DNA of 64,000 bases from Kocuria rosea subsp. polaris (GTDB lineage Bacteria > Actinomycetota > Actinomycetes > Actinomycetales > Micrococcaceae), in contig NZ_LQBK01000033.1 in the NCBI RefSeq assembly GCF_001483755.1, positions 134,771 through 198,770 of the forward strand. The letters are read 5' to 3'. Both the position numbers and the translations under genes were made by a program. Below, piece after piece: positions 37,344 through 46,035 of this stretch (the first letter of the stretch is position 1; every line of letters starts with the position of its first letter). The notes beneath the pieces were generated by a model, which ran no database searches, had not been told where the DNA came from, and saw only the letters and a list, made by a program, of their open reading frames with translations.

Positions 37344-37610
37344 TCAGGCGGCGGGAGGGTCCTGGCGCTGGCCGTGCAGCCGAGCGAGGATGGAGACCCG
37401 CAGGTCCGCCGGCGCGGTCTCCGCGCAGGAGCGCCGGACCACGGAGCGGATCACGCACTCCAGGTCGTACTCGCGGGCGCACTCCCGGCACTCGAGGAGG
37501 TGCCCGTGGATGTCGTCGAGGTCCTCCGCCGGGAGCACCCCGTCCAGGTACTCGTAGATCAGGCGGATCCTCTCGTCCGTGCAGCCTCCGAGGCTCTCGC
37601 AGTCGGCCAT
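37344..37610 (-). CDS. rsrA: Zinc-binding redox anti-sigma factor (RsrA type)
   Basis: An 88-residue ZAS-family anti-sigma factor. The metal site is H37-x3-C41-x2-C44 with C10 at the N terminus, matching the numbering of Streptomyces RsrA, where oxidation of this site releases zinc and frees SigR. It should bind the sigma factor encoded just upstream and let it go under thiol-oxidative stress. A longer reading through 38438 is an antisense-like artefact of the sigma gene. The ATG is two bases past the sigR stop, so the pair is co-expressed in fixed ratio. Confidence 0.92.
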   Translation of the reverse strand: MADCESLGGCTDERIRLIYEYLDGVLPAEDLDDIHGHLLECRECAREYDLECVIRSVVRRSCAETAPADLRVSILARLHGQRQDPPAA

Positions 37611-37612
37611 GT

Positions 37613-38281
37613 CTACTTGTCCTTTTCCTTCTTCTGGTCGCCGGTCACCCTGGACGTGTCGAAGCCGCGCTCCGCGGCGTAGTCGGCGAGCTTCTCGCGC
37701 AGCAGCTTCCGCCCGCGGTGCAGGCGGGACATCACCGTCCCGATCGGCGTGTCCATGATCTCGGAGATCTCCTTGTACGCGAAGCCCTCCACGTCGGAGA
37801 AGTACACCGCGAGCCGGAACTCCTCGGGCAGCTCCTGCAGGGCGCGCTTGACGTCGCTGTCCGGCAGGTGGTCCAGCGCCTCGACCTCCGCGGAGCGCAG
37901 CCCCGAGGACGTGTGGGACTCGGCGCGGTGCAGCTGCCAGTCCTCGACGGTGTCGGTGTTGGCCTGCAGCGGTTCGCGCTGCCGCTTGCGGTAGAGGTTG
38001 ATGTACGTGTTCGTGAGGATGCGGTACAGCCACGCCTTGAGGTTCGTGCCGGGCTTGTACTGGTGGAACGCCGAGAAGGCCTTCGTGTAGGCCTCCTGGA
38101 CGAGGTCCTCCGCGTCGGCCGGGTTGCGAGCCATGCGCAGGGCGGCGGCGTAGAGCTGGTCCACGTACTCCATGGCGTCCTGCTCGAAGCGCGCCTTCCG
38201 GGCCTCGGGACTCTCGGTCTCGACGTCGACGGGCGGCTCGGCGCGCTGCGGGGCGGCCCCCTGCTGGTTCTGCTCGTTCAT
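37613..38281 (-). CDS. sigR: ECF sigma factor SigR/SigH
   Basis: A 222-residue group 4 sigma factor. Region 2 runs from about 35 to 105 ([20 protein letters not shown], then [12 protein letters not shown]), and region 4 from about 145 to 200 ([17 protein letters not shown] and [15 protein letters not shown]). This is the disulfide-stress sigma factor of mycothiol-containing actinobacteria, held by RsrA. A GTG at 38284 directly precedes the ATG; either may be used and no clear ribosome site is seen. The N terminus is longer than the minimum, Gln/Pro-rich. A promoter of its own type lies 160 bases upstream. Confidence 0.93.
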   Translation of the reverse strand: MNEQNQQGAAPQRAEPPVDVETESPEARKARFEQDAMEYVDQLYAAALRMARNPADAEDLVQEAYTKAFSAFHQYKPGTNLKAWLYRILTNTYINLYRKRQREPLQANTDTVEDWQLHRAESHTSSGLRSAEVEALDHLPDSDVKRALQELPEEFRLAVYFSDVEGFAYKEISEIMDTPIGTVMSRLHRGRKLLREKLADYAAERGFDTSRVTGDQKKEKDK

Positions 38282-38436
38282 CACGGACCAGTCTACGGGG
38301 CGGTGCGCGCGGGCCGGGGCCGGCTCGAGAACGCTCGTGGGGGCGGTGATGGCTGCTCCTCTCCCCCGGCCGTGCGGGTCCGCTCGCTGGACGTCGATGG
38401 TGTCCGGCCCCTTCCGGGCCGATCGCTGTCCTGCAC

Positions 38437-38463
38437 AACGGGGGACACCGCCGCGCGTATTCC
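38437..38463 (-). promoter_or_regulatory. SigR-type autoregulatory promoter
   Basis: Reading toward sigR, GGAAT at 38463-38459 is followed after 19 bases by GTT at 38439-38437. This fits the SigR/SigH promoter pattern (GGAAT, 18-19 bases, GTT) and suggests positive autoregulation, as known for Streptomyces sigR and mycobacterial sigH. The predicted leader is about 150 bases. Confidence 0.7.
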
Positions 38464-38592
38464 CCGGCGCCGTGGCCGCGCGCTCGCCCCGTGCGCGGTC
38501 CCCGTGGCTAGGATGGGACGAGCGGCGCCGTGCGCCGCACCAGACCCGCCCGACACAGCCCCGCGGTACCGTCCGCCGCCGAGGAGGAACCC

Positions 38593-39132
38593 ATGAGCAT
38601 CGTCCGTCGCATCGCCCGCCCGCTGCTGGCCACCGGTTACGTCGCCAACGGGGTGGAGAGCTTCCGCAGCTCTTCCCAGGCCGCCCAGCACCTCGCCCCG
38701 GCGATCTCCGCCGCCACCAAGGCCTTCCCGCAGGCCGGTCCCGCGCTGCAGAACCACGCCGTGGTGGCCCAGGGCCTGGCCGCGGCCCAGGTCGGTGCCG
38801 CCGTGCTCTTCGGGCTGGGCAAGCTGCCCCGCCTCTCGGCCGGCGTGCTCGTCACCACGACCGCGCTCAACGCCTACGCCGACTACCGCGCCGCCGAGGC
38901 CGGCACGGCGGAGCAGAAGGCCGCCCGCCGCTCCACCGCCTTCAAGAACTCCTCCCTGGTGGGCGCCGTCATGCTCGCCGCCGTGGACACCGAGGGCAAC
39001 CCGTCCCTGCTCTGGCGCGCCGAGCACCTCGCCGGGGACGTCCGCAAGAACGCCTCCAAGCTGGGCAAGGACACCCAGAAGCAGGTCGCCAAGGCCGAGA
39101 AGGCCCTCCAGCACGCCGTCAAGCAGGGCTAG
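38593..39132 (+). CDS. DoxX-like membrane protein
   Basis: A 179-residue protein. [20 protein letters not shown] opens a DoxX-like four-helix arrangement with further hydrophobic segments near residues 58-76, 80-96 and 118-133. The C-terminal 45 residues are Lys/Ala-rich and probably helical ([17 protein letters not shown]), an extension beyond the membrane core. DoxX proteins have been linked to redox balance in some actinobacteria, which would fit the neighbouring sigR, but the function here is unknown. GAGGAGG lies five bases before the ATG. Confidence 0.75.
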   Translation: MSIVRRIARPLLATGYVANGVESFRSSSQAAQHLAPAISAATKAFPQAGPALQNHAVVAQGLAAAQVGAAVLFGLGKLPRLSAGVLVTTTALNAYADYRAAEAGTAEQKAARRSTAFKNSSLVGAVMLAAVDTEGNPSLLWRAEHLAGDVRKNASKLGKDTQKQVAKAEKALQHAVKQG

Positions 39133-39150
39133 GCCACGGTTCCCCCCGCC

Positions 39151-40533
39151 GTGAAGCCGTCGGAGTCCTCCACCCCAGTGGCCCGTCCCGGCGCGGCGGA
39201 GCCGGTCCCGCAGCACGAGCTGTGGCCGGCTCCGCACGTCGGCGCCCGCCCCGTCGTCGCCGAGCTGACGGTCCCGGGCTCGAAGTCCCTCACCAACCGG
39301 TACCTGCTGCTCGCCGCCCTCGCGGACGGGCCGTGCCGGCTGCGCGCGCCCCTGCACTCCCGGGACTCCCGGCTCATGGTCGACGCCCTGCGCGCCCTGG
39401 GCGCCGACGTCGAGGAGGTGCCGGGGGACGGCGGCTTCGGCCCCGACCTGCTCGTCGAGCCCGCCGCGTGGGACGCCACGGAGCCGGTCGTGGTCGACTG
39501 CGGCCTGGCCGGGACCGTGATGCGCTTCGTCCCGCCCCTCGCCGCCCTCGCACGGCGCCCGGTCACGTTCGACGGCGACCCCGGCGCCCGGGTGCGCCCC
39601 ATGGGGCCGGTGATCGACGCCCTGCGCGGCCTCGGCCTGCGCGTCGAGGACGACGGCCGGGGCCGGCTGCCCTTCACCGTGCACGGCACCGGTAGTGCGC
39701 GCGGCGGGGAGCTGGAGATCGATGCCACCGGCTCGAGCCAGTTCGTCTCCGCCCTGCTGCTCGCGGGAGCGCGCTTCGACGACGGGCTCGTGCTGCGCCA
39801 CCGCAGCGCCGACGGCTCCGGCCGCGGCGTGCCCTCGATGCCGCACGTCGAGATGACCGTGGAGGTGCTGCGCGGCCTGGGCGTCTCCGTGGACGACTCG
39901 GTCCCCGACGAGTGGCGGGTGGCGCCGGGACCGGTGCGGGCCTTCGACGTCACCATCGAGCAGGACCTCTCCAACGCGGGTCCCTTCCTGGCGGCCGCCG
40001 TGGTGACCGGCGGACGGGTCTCGGTGCCCCGGTGGCCCGCCCGCACCACCCAGGGCGGCGACCACTGGAAGCACATCCTCCCGGCGTTCGGCGCGTCGGT
40101 GGAGCTCGCGGACGGGACCTTCACCGTCACGGGACCGGCCGCGGTGACCGGGGTCGACCTCGACCTCGGCGAGGCCGGGGAGCTCGCACCCACCGTCGCG
40201 GCCGTGTGCGCGGTCGCCGGCACGCCGTCGCGGCTGCGCGGCATCGCGCACCTGCGCGGCCACGAGACCGACCGGCTCGCGGCGCTCGTCACCGAGATCA
40301 ACCGGCTCGGCGGCGACGCCGAGGAGACCGCGGACGGGCTGCTGATCCGGCCCGCGCCCCTGCACGGGGGGACCTTCCGGAGCTACGAGGACCACCGCAT
40401 GGCCACCGCCGGCGCCGTGATCGGCCTCGTGGTCCCGGACGTCGTGGTCGAGAACATCGCGACCACCGCCAAGACCCTGCCCGAGTTCCCCCGGCTGTGG
40501 GCGGAGCTCACGGGCACGGACCGTGGCGCGTAG
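39151..40533 (+). CDS. aroA: 3-phosphoshikimate 1-carboxyvinyltransferase (EPSP synthase)
   Basis: A 460-residue enzyme joining shikimate 3-phosphate and phosphoenolpyruvate in aromatic amino-acid synthesis. [11 protein letters not shown] near residue 43 holds the phosphate-binding lysine, LAGTVMRF near 116 and [13 protein letters not shown] near 192 form the substrate clefts, and [11 protein letters not shown] and YEDHRMATA occur in the C-terminal half. Two inside-out alpha/beta domains of normal length are present; the first 35 residues are an actinobacterial extension. The GTG start follows GGTTCCCCCC with no clear ribosome site. The end overlaps rsgA by 11 bases. Confidence 0.95.
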   Translation: MKPSESSTPVARPGAAEPVPQHELWPAPHVGARPVVAELTVPGSKSLTNRYLLLAALADGPCRLRAPLHSRDSRLMVDALRALGADVEEVPGDGGFGPDLLVEPAAWDATEPVVVDCGLAGTVMRFVPPLAALARRPVTFDGDPGARVRPMGPVIDALRGLGLRVEDDGRGRLPFTVHGTGSARGGELEIDATGSSQFVSALLLAGARFDDGLVLRHRSADGSGRGVPSMPHVEMTVEVLRGLGVSVDDSVPDEWRVAPGPVRAFDVTIEQDLSNAGPFLAAAVVTGGRVSVPRWPARTTQGGDHWKHILPAFGASVELADGTFTVTGPAAVTGVDLDLGEAGELAPTVAAVCAVAGTPSRLRGIAHLRGHETDRLAALVTEINRLGGDAEETADGLLIRPAPLHGGTFRSYEDHRMATAGAVIGLVVPDVVVENIATTAKTLPEFPRLWAELTGTDRGA

Positions 40534-41632
40534 GGACTCCGTCCGGCGCGACTGGGACGAGTCGGACGTGCGCGTGCGGCCCAGCAAGTCCGGCTCCCGG
40601 CCGCGCACCAAGGAGCGGCCGGCCCACGAGGACGCGGTCACGGGACGGATCGTCACCGTGGACCGCGGCCGGTACACCGCGATCCTCGAGGAGGACACGC
40701 CCCGGGAGCGGCTGGTCGTGGCGGTGCGCGCCAAGGAGCTGCGCCGCCGGCCGGTGGTCGCCGGCGACCTCGTGGGCCTCGTGGGGGACGTCAGCGGGGC
40801 CCCGGACACCCTGGCCCGCCTCGTGCGGATCGAGGAGCGCTCCACCGTGCTGCGGCGCAGCGCGGACGACACCGACCCGGTCGAGCGGGTCGTCGTCGCC
40901 AACGCCGACCAGCTCGTGGTCGTGGTGGCCGCCGCCAACCCCGAGCCCCGCACCGGTTTCATCGACCGCTCCCTGGTGGCCGCCTACGACGCCGGCATCG
41001 AGCCGCTGCTGTGCATCACCAAGACCGACCTGCGGGACCCTGCCGAGCTGATCTCCCACTACACGGCGCTCGAGCTGCCCGTGCTCGTCTCGGGCCCCGC
41101 CCGGGACGTCCCGGCGGACGACGACGGGACCACGCTGCCCCTCGACCCCGCGCTCGTGGAGGCCCTGCGCGAACGGCTCGACGGCCGCGTCTCGGTGCTG
41201 CTCGGGCACTCCGGCGTGGGCAAGTCGACCCTCGTGAACGCCCTCACGGGCGCCGACCGGGCCACCGGCGGGGTGAACGCCGTGACCGGGCGGGGCCGGC
41301 ACACGTCGTCGTCGGCCCTGGCCCTGAAGGTCGAGGACGCCTCCCCCGGGTCCTGGATCATCGACACCCCGGGCATCCGCTCGTTCGGCCTCGCGCACGT
41401 GGACCACGACCGGATCGTGGAGTCCTTCGACGAGCTCGCCGAGGCGATCGCCGAGTGCCCCAAGGGCTGCCGGCACACGGACACCTCCCCCGGCTGCGCC
41501 CTCGACGCCTGGGTGGCGCAGGGCCGTGCCGGGGACGCGGGCGAGTCCCGGCTGGTCTCGCTGCGCCGCCTGCTCGGCGCCGGGGAGCGCCCCGGGGAGT
41601 CCCGCGAGGACAAGGAGCTCGGCGTCCAGTGA
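40523..41632 (+). CDS. rsgA: Ribosome small-subunit GTPase RsgA
   Basis: A 369-residue circularly permuted GTPase. An OB fold (about 40-110) precedes the permuted motifs: the G4 motif TKTD near residue 161 comes first, then G1 GHSGVGKST near 230, and G3 DTPG near 281. The C-terminal zinc site is in [15 protein letters not shown]. RsgA checks 30S subunit maturation with GTP hydrolysis. The first 35 residues are Arg/Lys-rich. It starts within aroA, so the two are translationally coupled, a frequent actinobacterial neighbourhood. Confidence 0.95.
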   Translation: MARRDSVRRDWDESDVRVRPSKSGSRPRTKERPAHEDAVTGRIVTVDRGRYTAILEEDTPRERLVVAVRAKELRRRPVVAGDLVGLVGDVSGAPDTLARLVRIEERSTVLRRSADDTDPVERVVVANADQLVVVVAAANPEPRTGFIDRSLVAAYDAGIEPLLCITKTDLRDPAELISHYTALELPVLVSGPARDVPADDDGTTLPLDPALVEALRERLDGRVSVLLGHSGVGKSTLVNALTGADRATGGVNAVTGRGRHTSSSALALKVEDASPGSWIIDTPGIRSFGLAHVDHDRIVESFDELAEAIAECPKGCRHTDTSPGCALDAWVAQGRAGDAGESRLVSLRRLLGAGERPGESREDKELGVQ

Positions 41633-41688
41633 CCGGCCGGACCGCCCAGCTCCGCCCCTGTCCGACCAGGCCCGGGACGGGTTCGGGG

Positions 41689-41694
41689 TAGGTT
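41689..41694 (+). promoter_or_regulatory. -10 box for a leaderless hisN transcript
   Basis: TAGGTT ends six bases before the ATG, placing the transcription start at the start codon. No ribosome site and no clear -35 box are seen. The preceding gene ends 68 bases upstream, so hisN has its own promoter. Confidence 0.5.
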
Positions 41695-41700
41695 GGTCCA

Positions 41701-42498
41701 ATGCGCAGCCCCAGCAACTACACCGACGACCTCCGCCTCGCCCACATCCTGGCCGACGCCGTGGACCGCCTGACCATGCGCCGGTTCAAGGCCCAGGACC
41801 TCGTGGTGGAGACCAAGCCCGACCTCACCCCCGTCACCGACGCCGACCGCGAGGCCGAGCAGCTCATCCGCGCCCAGCTGGGGCGCACGCGCAACCGGGA
41901 CGCCGTGATCGGCGAGGAGTACGGCGCCACCGGCAGCGGCGCCCGGCAGTGGGTCGTGGACCCCATCGACGGCACCAAGAACTTCGTGCGCGGCGTGCCG
42001 GTGTGGGCCACCCTGATCGCCCTCGTCGACGAGGGCCGGCCGGTGGTCGGCGTGGTCTCCGCACCGGCGCTCGGCCGCCGCTGGTGGGCGGCGTCCGGCA
42101 CCGGTGCCTTCACCGGCAAGTCCCTGGCCAACGCCCAGCGCATCCGCGTCTCCCAGGTCGGGCGGCTCTCCGACGCCTCGCTGTCCTACTCCTCGCTCAC
42201 CGGGTGGCGGGACCGCGGGGTGCGCGACCGCTTCCTCGAGCTCACCGACGAGGTCTGGCGGACCAGGGCCTACGGCGACTTCTGGTCCTACTGCCTCCTC
42301 GCGGAGGGCGCCGTGGACATCGCCTGCGAGCCCGAGCTCTCTCTGCACGACATGGCCGCGCTGGTGCCCGTGGTCGAGGAGGCCGGCGGACGCTTCACGT
42401 CCCTCGAGGGCGAGCCCGGCCCCTTCGGCGGCAACGCGCTGGCCACCAACGGGCTGCTCCACGACGAGGTCCTGGGGATGCTCGCCACCGGTTCCTGA
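41701..42498 (+). CDS. hisN: Histidinol-phosphatase, inositol-monophosphatase family
   Basis: A 265-residue magnesium phosphatase. The metal motifs are GEEYG near residue 70, WVVDPIDGTKNF near 83, and LSLHDMAAL near 215. The family includes inositol monophosphatase and histidinol-phosphatase HisN; the actinobacterial enzyme linked to aroA-rsgA is generally HisN, which dephosphorylates histidinol phosphate. The assignment over inositol phosphatase rests on this neighbourhood and overall resemblance. A strong terminator follows. Confidence 0.85.
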   Translation: MRSPSNYTDDLRLAHILADAVDRLTMRRFKAQDLVVETKPDLTPVTDADREAEQLIRAQLGRTRNRDAVIGEEYGATGSGARQWVVDPIDGTKNFVRGVPVWATLIALVDEGRPVVGVVSAPALGRRWWAASGTGAFTGKSLANAQRIRVSQVGRLSDASLSYSSLTGWRDRGVRDRFLELTDEVWRTRAYGDFWSYCLLAEGAVDIACEPELSLHDMAALVPVVEEAGGRFTSLEGEPGPFGGNALATNGLLHDEVLGMLATGS

Positions 42499-42543
42499 CG
42501 CACCGCGTCCGGCTCGCCGGGCACGGAGCGCCCCGGCGACGGC

Positions 42544-42575
42544 GAGGGGCCCGCACCGGTCGGTGCGGGCCCCTC
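42544..42575. terminator. 14-bp hairpin after hisN
   Basis: Bases 42544-42557 pair perfectly with 42562-42575 around a GGTC loop, 45 bases past the hisN stop and 41 bases before the convergent DUF4190 gene stop. It can serve both genes. Confidence 0.75.
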
Positions 42576-42616
42576 CGTGCGCCCTGCCCGCTCGAGCGGG
42601 ACGGGTCACCGGACGA

Positions 42617-43474
42617 TCACTGGTCCATGGTGCTGACGCCCCACTCCTGCTCGAGGCAGCGCTGGAAGCCGGCCTGGTCGTTGGCCTGGAGATACTGGGC
42701 GCACTCGCCGTTGAGGATCGAGTCGATAAACGCCCCGTAGACCACGAGGAAGAAGATGCTCGCGAGGATCCCCAGGACGCTGAGCACGATGCCGATGATC
42801 GGCAGCGCCTTGGACGTGCCGGGCATCCTGCCCAGCTTGCGCAGCGCCACGATGCCCAGCACCAGTCCGACGAGACCCGGGACGATGCCGAGCACGAACC
42901 AGCACGTCAGCAGCGCCACGATGCCCAGCACCAGGGCGGCGATGCCCAGGCCCGTGCCCGCGGGCTTGGACGCCGCCCCGTACTGGCCCATGTCGTACTG
43001 GCCCTGGTAGCCCTGCTGGCCCTGGTTGTACTGGCCCTGGCCGTACTGATCCGGGTTGTAGGAGCCCTGGTTGTACTGGCCCTGGTTGTAGGAGTCCTGC
43101 CCGTACTGGCCCTGCCCGTACTGGCCCTGGTTGTAGGAGCCCTGGCCGTACTGGTCCTGTCCGTACTGTCCTTGGTTGTACTGGTCCTGTCGGTACTGTC
43201 CTTGGTTGTACTGGTCCTGTCGGTACTGTCCTTGGTTGTACTGGTCCTGTCCGTACTGACCCTGGCCGTACTGGCCCTGCTGCCCCTGGCCGTACTGGGG
43301 TGCAGAGTACTGGTCGCCGGGTGCTTCCTGGCCGTAGCGCGGCGGGTCGTAGGAGGGACCGGAGGGGGCTCCCTCCACGCGCTGGCCGTACTCGGGCACG
43401 TCCTGGCGGCCCGAGCTCGACGACCCGCCGGCACCCGTGCCGCTCTGGTCTGGCGTGTTGTCGTTGTGGCTCAT
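42617..43474 (-). CDS. DUF4190-type membrane protein with Tyr/Gln/Gly-rich repeat head
   Basis: A 285-residue protein. Residues about 35-165 are a repetitive head of YGQDQYNQGQ-like units rich in Tyr, Gln and Gly, almost without hydrophobic residues. Two hydrophobic hairpins follow (about 170-210 and 217-245), matching the DUF4190 membrane domain, and a short tail contains two cysteines. The head is expected to be disordered and may self-associate, as Tyr/Gln/Gly-rich stretches often do. The frame stays open to 43810, but AAAGGG lies seven bases before the ATG at 43474. It is the last core gene before the island. Confidence 0.8.
   Translation of the reverse strand: MSHNDNTPDQSGTGAGGSSSSGRQDVPEYGQRVEGAPSGPSYDPPRYGQEAPGDQYSAPQYGQGQQGQYGQGQYGQDQYNQGQYRQDQYNQGQYRQDQYNQGQYGQDQYGQGSYNQGQYGQGQYGQDSYNQGQYNQGSYNPDQYGQGQYNQGQQGYQGQYDMGQYGAASKPAGTGLGIAALVLGIVALLTCWFVLGIVPGLVGLVLGIVALRKLGRMPGTSKALPIIGIVLSVLGILASIFFLVVYGAFIDSILNGECAQYLQANDQAGFQRCLEQEWGVSTMDQ
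43151..43260. repeat. 30-bp tandem repeat inside the Tyr/Gln-rich gene
   Basis: A 30-base unit beginning CTGGTCCTGTCGGTACTGTC is repeated almost exactly at 43151, 43181, 43211 and 43241. Each unit encodes ten residues of the Tyr/Gln head. The near-identity of the copies shows recent expansion. Confidence 0.9.
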
Positions 43475-43640
43475 GGCGTTGCCCTTTCGGTCGTCGTCGG
43501 TACGGCACCAGCTTGTCACACGGTCCGCCGTGAGGTCCTGTGGGCCCACCGGTCCCGGACCGGACGGGGCACGGTGCGCCCCGGTCGCGGACGAGGCCCG
43601 CACGGGGCGCCGGAGGGCCCCCGGGCCGGGCGGAGCGGGC

Positions 43641-43678
43641 ACGAAAAAACCGGGGAGCGCCTCGCGGCGCTCCCCGGT
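43641..43678 (-). terminator. Intrinsic terminator with U-tract, facing the core chromosome
   Basis: Bases 43649-43661 pair perfectly with 43666-43678 around a TCGC loop, and A6 at 43644-43649 gives six U residues after the hairpin on the minus strand. This is the only classical U-tract terminator in the window. It stops leftward transcription coming from the island side, before the promoter of the DUF4190 gene. Confidence 0.85.
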
Positions 43679-43872
43679 CAGGGATCTCGTGGAGGTAACT
43701 CTGAGATTGGGGTGTCTTCCGTCTTCCGAATGCCGGTAGTAGGCGGCTCCCTGAGGATCGCGCCCAGCAGGAAGTGTCTTCCGGTTTGCCCTGGCTGGGA
43801 CCGAAGACACGAGACATACCTGCGCTGGCGAGTCGAGCCTGGCAACCCCATCCTCCGGCGCGATTCGACGGG
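43679..43872. other. Island boundary region, no gene seen
   Basis: The core composition ends here. I see no gene and no recognisable tRNA, tmRNA or attachment repeat. A bulged hairpin, GTGTCTTCCGGT at 43774 against ACCGAAGACAC ending at 43810, lies 63 bases past the GIY-YIG gene stop and could end its transcript. Confidence 0.4.
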
Positions 43873-44898
43873 TTACGGAACGTCCAGGCCGAGCTCGGTG
43901 ATGCGCCCGAACACAGCGTCGGCCAGTGCAGGGTCGTGTCTGTAGTTATAGGTCGGTCGACCTCTACGCATCAGTCGATGGGCCGTGCTGAAAGCCGCGG
44001 CGCGGAAGACCCGGTCAGTAGCCAGCGCCTCGATGAGCAGTTCAGGATCCATGTCGGCCCGCTGGATCGGAGAGTGGCTGAGCATATGCCCGTAGTCTTC
44101 GGGTCCGAACCCGTATCGAGGACTCACTATGTGCTCCGGATACAAGTGGATCCGCACGTCTAACTGCCCACTCCCGTGCCGTCTGACATGCACGAACGTC
44201 ACGTTCTGAACGGCTATGGTCGCCAGACGCCTCAGATCGCGCGGTTCATCCTTCCCGTGAGACTGGGGCGACGATACCTTCCAGCGATGCCCGAGGGTGA
44301 CAGCCGGGTTCGGAAGCGCATAGCGCACGATGTGGGCCAGCACGTCGAGAACGATGCCCCTGTGACGATCCGCCAACAGGGACCGAGTCCGCGCCGCGGG
44401 CACCTTTCCGCTAAGTACGGCAGTTCGGAAGGGCATCTGTGACACTTCATCCGGACTACCGTGCATCGCCCGCCACAGCGCGTCGGCTATATCCGCATCT
44501 GCTATAGGTGGAAGCGGGTGGGCCAGTGTCTCCCGATTGTCCTGATCGTTCCAAAGCTTTTTGCCCATGGACCGCCGCCAATCACGCGTCTGGCTTTCAA
44601 GCGCAAGCAGTCCCTTATCGTCCACACTCTCGGGCACTGGAGAGAAGTCGATGCTGATGAGGCCATCCCCCCACATCTCGTGATGTTCGCTGTAACGGCT
44701 TGTCACGTCGGTTGCCTTGCCTACGTACTCCCAGCCATCGTCGCGGTGCAGCACGTAGATGCCACGCCGATTCTGGTGAGATGGGATCAACTCGGCTAGA
44801 GATACACCAGTGGTTGGGTCGTAGCTGGTGAACTGCAGTGGTAATTGCAAGTACGGGCCTCCAAGGCGGTCCGCCAACGTTGCAGTTGGTATGTGCAT
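43873..44898 (-). CDS. GIY-YIG nuclease-domain protein
   Basis: A 341-residue protein. Residues about 40-115 form a GIY-YIG fold: GIYVLHRDDGWEYVG at 46-60, the catalytic arginine likely in SRYSEH near 68, and the metal glutamate likely in LALESQTRDW near 101. The remaining 230 residues resemble nothing I know, though the end is Arg/His-rich (LMRRGRPTYNYRHDP). GIY-YIG nucleases cut DNA in repair, restriction and mobile elements. As a single gene beside a defence cluster, a restriction role is plausible. No ribosome site is visible; a perfect inverted repeat lies nine bases upstream of the ATG. Confidence 0.75.
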   Translation of the reverse strand: MHIPTATLADRLGGPYLQLPLQFTSYDPTTGVSLAELIPSHQNRRGIYVLHRDDGWEYVGKATDVTSRYSEHHEMWGDGLISIDFSPVPESVDDKGLLALESQTRDWRRSMGKKLWNDQDNRETLAHPLPPIADADIADALWRAMHGSPDEVSQMPFRTAVLSGKVPAARTRSLLADRHRGIVLDVLAHIVRYALPNPAVTLGHRWKVSSPQSHGKDEPRDLRRLATIAVQNVTFVHVRRHGSGQLDVRIHLYPEHIVSPRYGFGPEDYGHMLSHSPIQRADMDPELLIEALATDRVFRAAAFSTAHRLMRRGRPTYNYRHDPALADAVFGRITELGLDVP

Positions 44899-44906
44899 TT
44901 GCGAAC

Positions 44907-44925
44907 GGGCTACTCATAGTAGCCC
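44907..44925. promoter_or_regulatory. Perfect inverted repeat before the GIY-YIG gene
   Basis: GGGCTACT and AGTAGCCC are separated by three bases, eight bases upstream of the GIY-YIG start. The symmetry and position suit an operator for a dimeric regulator, or a small hairpin in the 5' leader that affects translation. Confidence 0.45.
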
Positions 44926-45223
44926 CTAGGCGAGCCGTTTGGGGCACGCAACGGAGGCATCACATAGTTCGCACTTCCGTGCACAACTCGCCATCAACAG
45001 ACCAGCACCAGAGCCAGGTAGATCGCTGCCATCATCATCGCCCTCCCAATCCTGATTATCTACTTGCCGGCCGAGATCGGGGCATTCTTCTTGGACTGTG
45101 CGGCGTGGACTCCGAGCCCTGGTGCTCCTGCTCGCGACGGGAGCGGCCAACAGGGCCGCCTCAGCTATCATCTCCGCAGCTAATCCAAGTTGAAGTCTTG
45201 AGACCGGGACTTAGGCTTGAGGC
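44926..45223. other. Divergent intergenic region, no clear gene
   Basis: This stretch lies between the divergent GIY-YIG and HEPN-like genes. An 81-codon reading on the minus strand (44926-45171) has no ribosome site and no recognisable domain. A hydrophobic stretch on the plus strand (IAAIIIALPILIIYLPAE) follows a stop codon without a start. Promoters for both neighbours must lie here but no boxes stand out. Confidence 0.35.
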
Positions 45224-46027
45224 ATGACTTTCCCTCCGTTCGCCTCCGAGTTTGACTCGTCAGCACTGCCGGTTATCTCGGAAGATAGTAAGCCGATGCA
45301 GAACACGCCTCTAGACCAGGCGGCCCATGCCCTGCCGCCCGAGAAAAGGACCGAGGAGGCGCATGCCCTAATCCTGGATGCGGTCTATCGCTACTACTTC
45401 GCCAAGGAACTGGATACCGAGCTCGGCCAAATGAGTCGAAGCGTAAAAGGCCCCCTCTCCTTAGCCTTGAATTCGATGCGAAACGCTGTAATCAGGGATG
45501 CCGTCATCGCGATTGCGACGACCATTGATGAGGCAACCGGCCGGACCCGGTCTCTAATACACACGCTCCGAGCACTTCAGCGCAATCTTGAAAACTTACC
45601 GGCCGACTCCAGCGACACCGATACCGAAACGACCGTCGAGCTCATCAAGCACATCATGGATTTCACGAACCCCGACAAGGTAAAATCTTTACTGTATGTC
45701 CGCCACATTCGAAACAAGTGGGCGGGACACGCGTCCTGGGATCCCGGCGTCGACACGTGGCCCACTGGGAATACGGCGCTTAACTATCCGCTTCTTGAAG
45801 ATGGGCTCGTGCGCATGGTCAACGCGTTTGATGAATTCGGCACACTTGTTCAAATGAGTCCCTACCTGCAAGCCTTGGAGGAAGCATCACACTGCCGCAC
45901 GGTCAACCCTGACGGGACAGAAACGTCTCGGATCACCATTTCATGGGGCGCTGCGGTTCCCATGGCTCATACCATGCGAGATGCTGGCAAAGTCGGCGCA
46001 CGACGACTCCTAGACCAACTGCAGTAA
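45224..46027 (+). CDS. HEPN-domain protein, AbiU2-like
   Basis: A 267-residue all-helical protein. The likely active motif is R-x5-H in RHIRNKWAGHAS near residue 165, in the position and context of AbiU2-type HEPN proteins (helical bundle, then a helix ending RxxxxxH). HEPN domains of this kind are commonly RNases that act as toxins or abortive-infection effectors. No antitoxin gene is adjacent. The ATG at 45224 is used; an ATG at 45296 with GGAAGA upstream is a real alternative. The codon usage is less GC-biased than the core. It lies next to an IS630 remnant. Confidence 0.65.
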   Translation: MTFPPFASEFDSSALPVISEDSKPMQNTPLDQAAHALPPEKRTEEAHALILDAVYRYYFAKELDTELGQMSRSVKGPLSLALNSMRNAVIRDAVIAIATTIDEATGRTRSLIHTLRALQRNLENLPADSSDTDTETTVELIKHIMDFTNPDKVKSLLYVRHIRNKWAGHASWDPGVDTWPTGNTALNYPLLEDGLVRMVNAFDEFGTLVQMSPYLQALEEASHCRTVNPDGTETSRITISWGAAVPMAHTMRDAGKVGARRLLDQLQ

Positions 46028-46035
46028 TGGGCTGA

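Noticed and set aside
43151-43260. 30-bp repeats resembling a CRISPR array
   Set aside because: There are no spacers; the units are head-to-tail and encode protein repeats.
43679-43730. Possible tRNA or tmRNA end as an attachment site (GTGGAGGTAACTCTGAG)
   Set aside because: I could not fold a T arm or acceptor stem, and no second copy of the sequence was seen in the window.
44926-45171. 81-codon minus-strand reading before the HEPN-like gene
   Set aside because: No ribosome site, no domain, overlaps the likely promoter region.
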